27,970 nucleotides of DNA, taken from JACVRW01 sp046735115. GTDB lineage: Bacteria > Actinomycetota > Thermoleophilia > Solirubrobacterales > Thermoleophilaceae. This document shows, piece after piece, positions 9,915-18,173 of this stretch. Location: contig JBKPSR010000128.1 in NCBI GenBank assembly GCA_046735115.1, positions 1 through 27,970 on the forward strand. The letters run 5' to 3'. A model generated the notes under the pieces. That model saw only the letters and a program-made list of their open reading frames with translations, searched no databases and was not told where the DNA came from. The position numbers and the translations under genes are program-made. Positions within the stretch are counted from its first letter, which is position 1; each line of letters starts with the position of its first letter.

Positions 9915-11318
9915 TCAGCGAACCCCGGCGACCTCGCGCTCCGGCTCGCGAGTGCCGGCCTTCCGCTGAAGGGATCCCTCGATCTCCTCCAGGCTGCGTC
10001 CCTTCGTCTCGGGCACGAGCGCCTTGACGAAGACGAACGCGAGCACGCCGATCCCCGCGTAGCCGAGGAACACCGGTCCCGGTCCCCACTTGTCGAGGAA
10101 GATCGGGAACGACTGGGACACGAGGAAGTTCGCGAACCAGTGCAGACATACGGCGATTCCCATCGCCGTCCCGCGCACGCGCAGCGGCAGGACCTCGGGG
10201 AGCATGACCCAGACCACGGGACCCCACGTCGCCGCGAACGAGACGATGAAGCCGGCCAGGCAGATGAACGTGATGATCGCCGCGGGATCGCCCGGGGAGT
10301 CCGGCTTGGCAAGCGCCTCGGAGGCAATTCCGAGGACCGCCAGGCTCAGCACCATCCCGACGAGGCCCGCCAGCAGCATCGGCTTGCGGCCGACGCGATC
10401 GATGATCCTGATGGCAACGATCGTCATCGCGACGTTCAGGACGCCGATGATCAGGTTGAGGTAGATCGCGTCCTCGGGCTTGAAGCCGACGCTCGTGAGC
10501 GTGGTCGGCGCGTAGTAGATGATCGTGTTGATCCCGATGAACTGCTGGAACACGGCAAGCCCGATCGCGACGATCAGCGCCGGGCGGACCCAGCTCTCCT
10601 TGAGAAGCGTCCGGACGCTGCCCTGCTCCTGCTCGTCGACCTCCTTGATCTCACCGATCTTCTGCTCGGGCTGGTCCTCGTGCGACGCACCGTCCTGGGT
10701 GACTTCCTCCAGGACCTCGCGGGCCTCGCCCTCCTCGCCCTGACGCACGAGGAAGCGCGGCGTCTCGGGCATCGAGAACATCCCGATCAGCAGGATGATC
10801 GAAGGCACCGCGGCCAGGCCGAGCATGAGGCGCCAATCGCCGGACGACGCCAGGATGGCGTTGACGATGAACGCGGCCAGGATGCCGACCACGATCATCA
10901 TCTGGTTGAGCGACGCGATCCGGCCGCGCAGCTCCGTCGGAGCGATCTCGGACAGGTAGAGCGGCACCACAAGCGCAGCGGAGCCGACCGCCAGCCCGAT
11001 CACGAAGCGTGCCGCTACCAGCGGCCACGCGCTCGGCGCCGCTGCCGCAGCCAGCGCCCCGATCGTGAACGTGATGCCGGCGATCATGATCAGTCGCTTG
11101 CGGCCCATGCGATCGGAAAGCGGTCCAGCAAGCGCCGCCCCGAGCATGGCGCCCAGGAGCAGAGCAGCGACGATCGCGCCCTGCATGAACGGCGACAGGC
11201 CGAAGTCCTCGGTGATGAACAGGATCGCTCCTGAGATGACGCCGGTGTCGTAGCCGAACAGCAGACCGCCCAGCGCACCGAAGAAGAAGATCTTTCGTCC
11301 GTTGACTTGTGCGTTCAT
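9915..11318 (-). CDS. Sugar porter, major facilitator superfamily
   Basis: 467 aa, 12 predicted membrane segments. It belongs to the sugar porter family (XylE/GLUT-like proton symporters): GGLLFGYDTGVISGA in TM1, DRMGRKR after TM2, RFVIGLAVGSA, PLYLSEIAPTELRGRI, PETPRFLVRQG before the central loop, QQFIGINTIIYYAPT in TM7, DRVGRKP, and the terminal PETKGRSLEEIE. The central loop is long and acidic (about residues 205-240). The ATG at 11318 is chosen because GGGAGGGAG lies 8 nt before it; an upstream GTG (11345) has no such site. The substrate is likely a pentose or hexose; the exact sugar cannot be read from sequence. It may be co-transcribed with the cyclase gene 81 bp upstream, or have its own control. 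Confidence 0.95.
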   Translation of the reverse strand: MNAQVNGRKIFFFGALGGLLFGYDTGVISGAILFITEDFGLSPFMQGAIVAALLLGAMLGAALAGPLSDRMGRKRLIMIAGITFTIGALAAAAAPSAWPLVAARFVIGLAVGSAALVVPLYLSEIAPTELRGRIASLNQMMIVVGILAAFIVNAILASSGDWRLMLGLAAVPSIILLIGMFSMPETPRFLVRQGEEGEAREVLEEVTQDGASHEDQPEQKIGEIKEVDEQEQGSVRTLLKESWVRPALIVAIGLAVFQQFIGINTIIYYAPTTLTSVGFKPEDAIYLNLIIGVLNVAMTIVAIRIIDRVGRKPMLLAGLVGMVLSLAVLGIASEALAKPDSPGDPAAIITFICLAGFIVSFAATWGPVVWVMLPEVLPLRVRGTAMGIAVCLHWFANFLVSQSFPIFLDKWGPGPVFLGYAGIGVLAFVFVKALVPETKGRSLEEIEGSLQRKAGTREPEREVAGVR

Positions 11319-11347
11319 AAGCGCAGCTCCCTCCCTGGATTGCACGT

Positions 11348-11365
11348 CCGCACCAGTGCGTGCGG
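11348..11365. repeat. Palindrome upstream of the sugar porter gene
   Basis: CCGCAC-CAGTGC-GTGCGG, a 6-bp inverted repeat with a nested CGCAC-CA-GTGCG palindrome, 30-47 bp before the transporter ATG and upstream of its Shine-Dalgarno. The place and symmetry would suit a repressor operator; no regulator is adjacent. Confidence 0.3.
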
Positions 11366-11374
11366 CATGGGTTC

Positions 11375-11399
11375 CCGGTGACTCGGACTCCGAAACCGG
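11375..11399 (-). terminator. Hairpin directly after the cyclase gene
   Basis: CCGGT/ACCGG arms (11375-11379 and 11395-11399) with a nested TCGGA/TCCGA pair, directly after the cyclase stop codon. It lacks a T-run, so it would be a non-canonical terminator or a processing/stability hairpin before the transporter gene. Confidence 0.3.
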
Positions 11400-12161
11400 C
11401 TAGTCGGGCAAGATGCCGACCACCCGCGCCGGCGCCGCGCTGGCGCCCACGATCTTCAGCGGGAAGCAGGCCACCTGGAAGCCGGTCGGCGGCAGCTCGC
11501 CCAGGTTCACGAGCCGCTCGATCTGCGAGTAGGGGATGTCGGCCTGGTGGGCGGCCCAGAATATGCCGGGCTCGCCCCGCTCGAGCGCCTCCTGGGCCTG
11601 GAGGTGGAGGGGGCCGTCCCAGCCCCAGGCGTCGATGCCCATCACCCGCACGCCGCGCTCGTATAGCCAGAGCGTCGCCTCCACCGTCACGGCCGGGCCG
11701 AGCGCGAGGTACCCGGGCTCGTCGACGAACCGGTCGCGGCCGGTCCGCACGAGCACGATGTCGCGCTCGCCCAACTCGTGGCCGATCCGGCCGAGCTCCG
11801 CCTCGACGTCGGCCACGTCGATCCGCTCGCCCTCCCCCCTCGCGGTCATGTCGAGCACGACGCCTGGGCCGAGGAACCAGTCGAGCGGGAGGGCGTCGAT
11901 GCTGTCCGCCGGCTCGCCGGCGATGCGCGAGTTGTAGTGCCAGGGCGCGTCGAGGTGGGTCGAGTTGTGCGTGCCGAAGCGGGTGAACGTCTCGGTGGCC
12001 CAGCCCTCGCGGTCGCGGAGCAGGTTCGCGGGCACGCCGAGCAGCGCCTCGATCTGCGCGGCGCCCTCGGCATGGGTCATGAATTCGATGTCGGTCCGGA
12101 GCACGTCGGGCAGCTCGCTCGGGCTCTGCCGGATCGGTGCCGAGAGGTCCACGAGTCGCAC
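11400..12161 (-). CDS. Cyclase-family metal-dependent hydrolase (kynurenine formamidase-like)
   Basis: 253 aa from GTG 12161. The family contains kynurenine formamidase, isatin hydrolase and polyketide-cyclase-named proteins; they are amidases/hydrolases with a divalent metal. The opening VRLVDLSAPI is the normal family start (LxDLSxPI). The metal motif is GTHNSTHLDAPWHY, with His and Asp ligands. VLVRTGRD and GVRVMGIDAWGWDGP follow as usual. The substrate is not identifiable; the trp genes are 6 kb away and this enzyme is not clearly tied to them. The start has no good Shine-Dalgarno; the frame is open upstream to 12320, but that part covers an intergenic structured region. It precedes the sugar porter. 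Confidence 0.87.
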   Translation of the reverse strand: MRLVDLSAPIRQSPSELPDVLRTDIEFMTHAEGAAQIEALLGVPANLLRDREGWATETFTRFGTHNSTHLDAPWHYNSRIAGEPADSIDALPLDWFLGPGVVLDMTARGEGERIDVADVEAELGRIGHELGERDIVLVRTGRDRFVDEPGYLALGPAVTVEATLWLYERGVRVMGIDAWGWDGPLHLQAQEALERGEPGIFWAAHQADIPYSQIERLVNLGELPPTGFQVACFPLKIVGASAAPARVVGILPD

Positions 12162-12205
12162 GAGCGGCAGCGTACCCGGACCGCCGCGGGCGCTGGACGC
12201 ATGTC

Positions 12206-12274
12206 CTAGGCAGACACCCTCCCAGGGTGCCGATACGGGTGCAGACTGCTGGGAGAAACGCCTGCAAGCCCTAG
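12206..12274 (-). ncRNA. Candidate structured leader RNA before the cyclase gene
   Basis: The 128-bp gap between the prmA stop (12290) and the cyclase start (12161) folds into one long hairpin: CTAG/CTAG (12206-12209 with 12271-12274), GCAGAC/GCCTGC (12210-12215 with 12260-12265, one G-U on the minus RNA) and CTCCCAG/CTGGGAG (12219-12225 with 12249-12255), with a small CCG/CGG element near the tip. A competing CACCCT/AGGGTG hairpin (12215-12220 with 12224-12229) would break the long one, as in a switch. I do not recognise a known riboswitch class; a dispersed intergenic repeat is the main alternative. Confidence 0.35.
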
Positions 12275-12289
12275 TTACGGGGGCAACGT

Positions 12290-13087
12290 CTAGGGCCGGG
12301 TCAGCAGGAGGGCGCTCCACTCCTGTAGTCGTCGGCGGCGGCGTTCGCTGAGGCCGGCGAACGCCGCCGCCATTTCATCTTCCTCGCCTTCGAGGAGGCC
12401 CGAGACGATCAGCGTCTCGGGCGGCTCGGGCAGCAACCGCGCGACGTCGAGCAGCAGCGGCCTGACCAGATTGGCGACCGTCACCGGCTCGACCGGAGCG
12501 GCCGCCGTCCTGAGATCCACCCGCTCGACGCGGTCCAGTGTCACATCGTTCGCTCGCGCGTTCGCACGCGTTGCATCGAGCGCGGCGAGCTCGTTGTCGA
12601 ACGCGGCAACCGGTGCGAACCCAAGCTTTGCGCCGGCGATTGCGAGCACGCCGGAGCCGCAGCCGAGATCGGCGAGCGGCCCACGTCCCGGTAGCTCCTG
12701 GAGCAGCTCCAGGCACAGTCGGGTGGTCGGATGTGCGCCTGTTCCGAACGCCTGCCCAGGATCGATGACCACGTCGATCCCATCGATCGGCGGCGCGTGC
12801 CACGGCGCCCGCACATGGATGCGGCCAATCCGGGCCGGCTTGTGAAACCCTCGCCAGCGATCGGCCCAGTCGTCGCCTACCTCGCTGCCCGAGACCTCCA
12901 CCGGGATGCGGGCCAGCTCGGCCGTACCTCGTGGCAGGTCGGGCAGCTCTCCGGGCGCTCCGTAGATGGCGAACTCCACGAATCCGTCGCCGTCGAGCTG
13001 CTCGAACCCCTCCGGCGCAAGCTCCATCAGCTCTGCGAGCACCGCGTCGGCGTGCTCCGCGGGCGCGCGGATGGCGAGACGGATCAG
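12290..13087 (-). CDS. prmA: Ribosomal protein L11 methyltransferase, probable CTG start
   Basis: 265 aa from CTG 13087. PrmA trimethylates ribosomal protein L11 using S-adenosylmethionine. The N-terminal substrate-recognition domain starts IRLAIRAPAEHADAVLAELM, the expected beta-alpha opening, then WADRWRGFHKP (74-84), then the family signature DPGQAFGTGAHPTT (109-122), SAM motif I ADLGCGSGVLA (139-149), and ANLVRPLLL. The first residue is encoded by CTG overlapping the dnaJ stop (CTGA); the next standard start in frame is a GTG at codon 16, inside the first helix, which would remove the first beta strand. The dnaJ-prmA order is conserved in many Gram-positives. The 3' end holds a perfect 15-bp inverted repeat. 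Confidence 0.94.
   Translation of the reverse strand: MIRLAIRAPAEHADAVLAELMELAPEGFEQLDGDGFVEFAIYGAPGELPDLPRGTAELARIPVEVSGSEVGDDWADRWRGFHKPARIGRIHVRAPWHAPPIDGIDVVIDPGQAFGTGAHPTTRLCLELLQELPGRGPLADLGCGSGVLAIAGAKLGFAPVAAFDNELAALDATRANARANDVTLDRVERVDLRTAAAPVEPVTVANLVRPLLLDVARLLPEPPETLIVSGLLEGEEDEMAAAFAGLSERRRRRLQEWSALLLTRP
12334..12371. repeat. Perfect 15-bp inverted repeat inside the 3' end of prmA
   Basis: Arms 12334-12348 (GGCGGCGGCGTTCGC) and 12357-12371, loop 8 bp. It encodes the alanine-rich and arginine-rich stretches AAAFA and ERRRRR of the PrmA tail. No T-run follows; it may act as an mRNA-stability or pausing hairpin 42 nt before the prmA stop. Confidence 0.6.
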
Positions 13088-14211
13088 CGCAGCGCTCGCT
13101 TCACCTTCGAGAGCAGCGATTCCTCGACCTGCTCCTCGAGGTTCTCCTGCGTGAGCGAGTCCCGCAGCTCCTCCAGCAGCTTGCTCTGGCGCGGCGTCAG
13201 GTTCCGGGGTACCACCACGTTCAGCACCACCTGCTGATCGCCCCGGCGGCCGCGCCCGATCGTGGGCATCCCGCGCTCGCGCAGCGTCACCACGGTGCCG
13301 GGCTGCGTGCCGGGCTTCACCTTGATCTCCTCCTCGCCGTCGAGCGTCGGGACCGTCGCGGTCGTCCCGAGCGCCGCGGCCGGCGCGGGCACGTCCACCA
13401 CTGTCACCAGGTTGCTGCCGTCGCGAATGAAGCGCTCGTCCTCGGCCACCCGCACGACCACGTACAGGTCGCCCGGCGGACCACCGCGCTCCCCCGCGTG
13501 CCCACGGCCGCTCAGCCTGATCCGCTGCTCGTCGGCGATGCCGGCGGGGACGTCCACCTGGAGCGTCTTCCGAACGGCCCGGCGGCCGCGGCCGCCGCAC
13601 TCGGCGCATGGCTCAGATGGGATCCGCCCGTCGCCTCCGCAAGTGTCGCAGGCCTGCTCGCGCACAAGCTGGCCGAACGCGGTCCGGGTGACCGCGCGCA
13701 CACGCCCGGCGCCCCCGCACGTCGGGCACGTCTCGATCGGCGTGCCAGGCTCGGCGCCGTTGCCGCGACAGCGCTCGCAGGTGTCCACGAGCTCGTAGGT
13801 CACGTCAACGGTGACGCCGGTGGCGGCCTCGGCGAGTGGGATCTCCACCTCCACGGCGATGTCGCCGCCCTGGATGCGCCCGCCGCCGCCGCGCCCGAAC
13901 GCGGCCCCGAACGGGTCGCCGCCGAAGAACGCGTCGAAGATGTCGGCGAACGAGCCGAAGCCGTGGGCCTGCGACGCGTACCCGCGCGAGTCGAGGCCCT
14001 CGAAGCCGAAGCGGTCGTAGGTCGAGCGGCGGTCGGGGTCGGACAGGATCTCGTACGCCTCGGCGGCCTCCTTGAATTTCTCCTCCGCCTCCGGGTCGTG
14101 GCGGTTCACGTCCGGGTGGAGCTCGCGCGCAAGCCGGCGGAAGGTCTTCTTGATCTCACCGTCCTCGGCGTCGCGGGCGACGCCGAGCACCTCGTACGGA
14201 TCGCGCCTCAT
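13084..14211 (-). CDS. dnaJ: Chaperone protein DnaJ
   Basis: 375 aa, full-length type I DnaJ (Hsp40), co-chaperone that stimulates DnaK. J domain residues 4-68 with HPD at 32-34; Gly/Phe-rich linker about 69-112; zinc-finger domain with four CxxCxGxG repeats at 145-152, 162-169, 188-195 and 202-209; C-terminal peptide-binding domains to about 350. ATG 14211 overlaps the hrcA stop as ATGA. No dnaK or grpE is in the window, so this is probably a second DnaJ copy linked to hrcA, as in many actinobacteria. Confidence 0.98.
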   Translation of the reverse strand: MRRDPYEVLGVARDAEDGEIKKTFRRLARELHPDVNRHDPEAEEKFKEAAEAYEILSDPDRRSTYDRFGFEGLDSRGYASQAHGFGSFADIFDAFFGGDPFGAAFGRGGGGRIQGGDIAVEVEIPLAEAATGVTVDVTYELVDTCERCRGNGAEPGTPIETCPTCGGAGRVRAVTRTAFGQLVREQACDTCGGDGRIPSEPCAECGGRGRRAVRKTLQVDVPAGIADEQRIRLSGRGHAGERGGPPGDLYVVVRVAEDERFIRDGSNLVTVVDVPAPAAALGTTATVPTLDGEEEIKVKPGTQPGTVVTLRERGMPTIGRGRRGDQQVVLNVVVPRNLTPRQSKLLEELRDSLTQENLEEQVEESLLSKVKRALR

Positions 14212-15227
14212 TCGTCGTAGACCTCGGCCACGAAGCGCGACAGCTCGTTCGCCGCCTGCCGCACGGCGATGATCACGCCGGGATAGTCCATGCGGAGCGG
14301 ACCGATTACGGACACGGCGCCGAGGTTCCTCCGCGCCAGGCCGTAGTTAGCGGCCACGAGGCTCAGCGAGCGGAGCTCCGGGGCGGCGTTCTCGCTGCCG
14401 ATCTTCAGGTACACGTTGGACTCGGCGAGCGACTCGCGCAGCACGCCCAGGAGCGCACGGCGGTGCTCGAGCACCTCCATGAGCTCGCCGATCTGCGACA
14501 GCTCCTGGAGCCGGTGCTCCGACAGAAGACGCGCGGCGCCCTCCATGAAGAGCGTGCTCTCGGCCGTGTCCTCGAGCTCCGTGAACGCGGGCGCGAGCGT
14601 GTCGAGGAAGGCCTGCTCCGCGCGGCCCTCCACCTGGAGCCGGGACTGCAGCACGCGCGAGCCGACGTCGAGCCCGCCGAGCGCCTCGTTCAGGTAGCTG
14701 CTCGCCCAGCCGACGAGTCCGGGATCGACGGGCGTGTCGTAGGAGATCACCCGCTTCGTGACGCCGCCCGTGGACGTGATGATCACGACCATCGCCACTT
14801 GCGGCTGGAGCAGCAGCACCTCGACACGGTGGATGGTCGCGGTCTCGATGGGCGGCGCGGTCACGAGCGCGAGCAGGTTGGTGACCTGCGAGAGCTGCTC
14901 GCTCGTGGTGCGCATGGCCTCGTCGACCTCACGCCTCATGGTGGTGAGCTCGAGCCGCTTGCGCGGCACCGGCAGCGAGCCCTCGGACATGAGCTCGTCG
15001 ACGTAGACGCGGTAGCCGCGGTCGGTCGGGACGCGGCCCGCCGACGTGTGGGGGTGCTCGAGGAGGCCGACGTCCTCGAGCTTCGCGAGCTCCGCACGCA
15101 CGGTGGACGGGCCCCAGGGCACGTCGTGCTGCTCGGCAATCCACTTGGAGCCGATCGGCTGATCGAGCTCGCGGTGGGCTTCGACCAGCTTGCTAAGCAG
15201 GAAAGTCTGGCGGGGCGTCAGTGCCAC
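14208..15227 (-). CDS. hrcA: Heat-inducible transcription repressor HrcA
   Basis: 339 aa. HrcA represses heat-shock operons by binding CIRCE operators. The winged-helix N-terminus shows TPRQTFLLSKLVEAH, GPSTVRAELAKLEDVGLLEHPHTSAGRVPTDRGYRVYVDEL, the family hallmark; the GAF-like and insert domains follow, ending with NLGAVSVIGPLRMDYPGVI, also typical. Start is GTG 15227, only 4 bp after the hadB-like stop. No CIRCE (TTAGCACTC-N9-GAGTGCTAA) was found before this gene or elsewhere in the window, so self-repression at this locus is not visible. Confidence 0.97.
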   Translation of the reverse strand: MALTPRQTFLLSKLVEAHRELDQPIGSKWIAEQHDVPWGPSTVRAELAKLEDVGLLEHPHTSAGRVPTDRGYRVYVDELMSEGSLPVPRKRLELTTMRREVDEAMRTTSEQLSQVTNLLALVTAPPIETATIHRVEVLLLQPQVAMVVIITSTGGVTKRVISYDTPVDPGLVGWASSYLNEALGGLDVGSRVLQSRLQVEGRAEQAFLDTLAPAFTELEDTAESTLFMEGAARLLSEHRLQELSQIGELMEVLEHRRALLGVLRESLAESNVYLKIGSENAAPELRSLSLVAANYGLARRNLGAVSVIGPLRMDYPGVIIAVRQAANELSRFVAEVYDE

Positions 15228-15231
15228 ACGC

Positions 15232-15603
15232 CTATTGTGGCGACAGCTCAGCCTTTGCGTTCCTGATTATCCGGTTGTCGCCCTGCGCGGCCTCGGCGGC
15301 GATCACGACGAGCCCGTCGCGCTCCTCCTTGACCGAGCCGGTCACGACGACCTCCTGCTCCGGGAAGCCCATACCGCGGAACTGGACCGACAGCCGCTTC
15401 AGGCTGCGCGGGTCGCCGCCCGCCGCGTTCACGCAGGCGCGCGCGACCTGAGCCATCGACCAGAGGCCGTGGAGGATCGTCGAGGGGAGGCCGACCTGCT
15501 CCGCGAACTCCCTGTCGATGTGTATCGGGTTGAAGTCGCCGGAGGCGCCGGCGTAGCGGTGCGGCAGGTACTTGTCCGGCGTGACCTTCAGGTCGACGTT
15601 CAC
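15232..15603 (-). CDS. MaoC-like hydroxyacyl dehydratase (HadB-type subunit)
   Basis: 123 aa hot-dog protein. The hydratase-2 motif YAGASGDFNPIHID places the catalytic Asp23 and His28, followed by GLPSTILHGLWSMAQ. It is likely the catalytic subunit of an (R)-3-hydroxyacyl-thioester dehydratase formed with the adjacent upstream hot-dog protein, as in mycobacterial HadAB; the acyl substrate here is unknown. GTG 15603 overlaps the upstream stop as GTGA. It is slightly shorter than mycobacterial HadB. Confidence 0.9.
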   Translation of the reverse strand: MNVDLKVTPDKYLPHRYAGASGDFNPIHIDREFAEQVGLPSTILHGLWSMAQVARACVNAAGGDPRSLKRLSVQFRGMGFPEQEVVVTGSVKEERDGLVVIAAEAAQGDNRIIRNAKAELSPQ

Positions 15604-16043
15604 GAGACCCCCCTGACGATGTTGGTCCAGGTGCCGCGCGCGACCTCCTGCCCGTCCTGGTTCGTGGATACGGTGTCGAACACGTAGAAGCCCATCCCGG
15701 CCTTCTCGGAGATGTCCTTGACGCTCACGACCGTGCTGATCACGTCACCCGAGCAGACCGGCTCTCCCCAGGTGAACTCCTGCCCGCCGTGCACGAGCAT
15801 GGCGAAGTTCAGGTCCACGTCGGGGTCCACCGCGGGGAGCGCGACGGAGCCCCACGAGTAGACGACCGCGAACATCGGCGGCGCCACCACGTCGCGGAAG
15901 CCGGCGTCCTTCGCCGCGGCTCGGTCGAAGTAGACGGGGCTCTCCTCGCCCACCGCGCGCGCGTACTCGCCGATCTTCTCCTTGCCCACCTCGTACTCGA
16001 CGGGCGGGTAGCTCTTCCCTATCGCCTGCGTGTTCACCGGCAC
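15600..16043 (-). CDS. MaoC N-terminal / FAS1-like dehydratase (HadA-type subunit)
   Basis: 147 aa from GTG 16043 (145 aa from GTG 16037). Hot-dog fold of the MaoC_dehydrat_N type: SYPPVEYEVGKEKIGEYARAVGEESPVYFD, VAPPMFAVVYSW, and LVHGGQEFTWGEPVCSGD are typical of HadA/HadC. It lacks the catalytic Asp/His of HadB and is expected to pair with it as the substrate-binding subunit. The 16043 start is preferred because a TAGACT box lies 8 nt before it and there is no Shine-Dalgarno, suggesting a leaderless mRNA. It is the first gene of the hadA-hadB-hrcA-dnaJ-prmA operon and diverges from the MFS gene with only 21 bp between starts. Confidence 0.88.
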   Translation of the reverse strand: MPVNTQAIGKSYPPVEYEVGKEKIGEYARAVGEESPVYFDRAAAKDAGFRDVVAPPMFAVVYSWGSVALPAVDPDVDLNFAMLVHGGQEFTWGEPVCSGDVISTVVSVKDISEKAGMGFYVFDTVSTNQDGQEVARGTWTNIVRGVS

Positions 16044-16051
16044 GGCGCGGC

Positions 16052-16057
16052 AGTCTA
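16052..16057 (-). promoter_or_regulatory. Possible -10 box of the hadA-hrcA-dnaJ operon
   Basis: TAGACT within CATAGACT (minus strand), 8 nt before GTG 16043. The same CATAGACT stands before holA. No clear -35. The box sits inside the 21-bp divergent gap with the MFS gene. Confidence 0.45.
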
Positions 16058-16064
16058 TGGACCC

Positions 16065-17249
16065 GTGAACCTCCGCCGCTATATCGACGTCGTCCGCACC
16101 CCGGGCGTCGGGCGCGTCGCCGTGTTCGCGCTGATCGGGCGGCTGCCGTTCGGAACGCTCCCGCTCTCGATCGTGCTTCTGATGCGAAGGGAGCACTACG
16201 ACTACGGGCAGATCGGCGCCGTGCTCGCGGCGGAGGCCCTAGCCGTGGCGGCCACTGCGGTCGTGGGCGCCAGGCTGATCGACCGGCTCGGCCAGGCGCC
16301 GGTCCTGCTCGTGACCGGCGCCCTGACCGGCGTGACCATCTGCGTCCAGGCGCTGGCGATCGTGTCCGGCGCCCCGGCGGGGCTGCTCGTCGCCCTCGCG
16401 GTCGTGCAGGGCGCCAGCATCCCGCCGATCTCAGCGTCCATGCGAGCTCTGTGGGCCGAGCTCGTGTCCGAGGATCGCCTCGAGACGGCGTACGCGTTCG
16501 ACTCCGTCGCGCTGGAGCTCGCCTTCATCGTCGGGCCGCTGATCGCCTCGGGGCTCGCGACCGTGTGGACGCCGCTCGCGGGCGTGCTGCTCTGCGCGGG
16601 CCTCTACAGCGGCGCGGCGCTAGGCTTCGCGCGAGCGCCGGCATCGCGTGCCTGGCGACCCCAGGCCGCGGTCGAGCGCACGCTCGCCGGAGCACTCAGC
16701 TCCCCCGGGATCCGGACCATCGCCGTCGTCGGCGCCATCGCCGCCGTCTCGTTCGGGGTGCTCGAGGTGGCGCTGACCGCGTTCGCCGAGGAGCAGGGCT
16801 CGCGCGGCGCCGTCGGACCGCTCATCACGGTCTGGGCGATCGGGTCGGTCGTCGGCGGCCTCGTCTACGGCGCGCGCAGCTGGGAGAGCCCACCGGCCCG
16901 ACGCTTCGTGATCCTGACCGCGCTGCTGGCGCTCGGGACGCTGCCGGTGCCGTTTGCGGAGTCGCTCGTCGTGATGGCGATCTTCCTGTTCGGCACCGGC
17001 TTCGCGCTAGCGCCCCTGGGCGCGACCGAGTACGCGCTGATCGACGAGTTCACCCCCGCGGGAACCGCCACCGAGGGCTACTCCTGGCTGATCGTGGCGA
17101 ACACCGCCGGCTCGGCCGCCGGCGCGTTCCTGGCCGGGCTGCTCATCGACGGCGCTGGAGTCGACTGGGCACTGGCGAGCGCCTCGATCGCATGCGGGGT
17201 CGGCCTGCTCGTGGCGCTCGGGTTCCGGCGCAACCTGGCGCCCGCGTGA
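16065..17249 (+). CDS. Major facilitator superfamily transporter
   Basis: 394 aa, about 12 hydrophobic segments. It opens RYIDVVRTPGVGRVAVFALIGRLPFGTLPLSIVLLM, resembling a common actinobacterial MFS group. It has an MFS loop 2-3 motif variant (ARLIDRLGQAPVL), SMRALWAELV, and AYAFDSVALELAFIVGPLI typical of drug/efflux-type carriers. Substrate unknown. GTG 16065 is chosen because an ATG 8 bp upstream (16057) reaches a stop after three codons. No Shine-Dalgarno is seen. It converges on the sigma-factor gene across a 39-bp gap. Confidence 0.9.
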   Translation: MNLRRYIDVVRTPGVGRVAVFALIGRLPFGTLPLSIVLLMRREHYDYGQIGAVLAAEALAVAATAVVGARLIDRLGQAPVLLVTGALTGVTICVQALAIVSGAPAGLLVALAVVQGASIPPISASMRALWAELVSEDRLETAYAFDSVALELAFIVGPLIASGLATVWTPLAGVLLCAGLYSGAALGFARAPASRAWRPQAAVERTLAGALSSPGIRTIAVVGAIAAVSFGVLEVALTAFAEEQGSRGAVGPLITVWAIGSVVGGLVYGARSWESPPARRFVILTALLALGTLPVPFAESLVVMAIFLFGTGFALAPLGATEYALIDEFTPAGTATEGYSWLIVANTAGSAAGAFLAGLLIDGAGVDWALASASIACGVGLLVALGFRRNLAPA

Positions 17250-17288
17250 AGACATCGCCGCGCACCAGGCACCGCCGGGGCTTGCGCA

Positions 17289-18158
<870 letters not shown>

Positions 18159-18167
18159 CGCGCGGAG

Positions 18168-18173
18168 AAGCTA
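18168..18173 (-). promoter_or_regulatory. Possible -10 box of the sigma-factor gene
   Basis: TAGCTT in CATAGCTT (minus strand), 9 nt before ATG 18158. Upstream the DNA is unusually AT-rich for this genome (18196-18228). TTTACG and CTTAAC, 17 bp apart, could form an alternative promoter further up. Confidence 0.4.

Noticed and set aside
10651..12267. 538-codon minus-strand frame across the cyclase and transporter genes
   Set aside because: It is another frame of two clearly identified proteins, with biased composition.
12206..12274. Guanidine-type (ykkC) riboswitch, because of a CTAGGG element
   Set aside because: The other conserved ykkC segments (ACGR motif and its spacing) are not evident; the similarity is limited to six bases.
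12162..12320. Longer cyclase protein starting at 12320
   Set aside because: The added residues are unlike the family and fall on the intergenic structured region and the prmA end; the family starts with LVDLSAPI.
15228..16064. CIRCE operator before hrcA or its operon
   Set aside because: No TTAGCACTC-N9-GAGTGCTAA or near match was seen here or elsewhere in the window.
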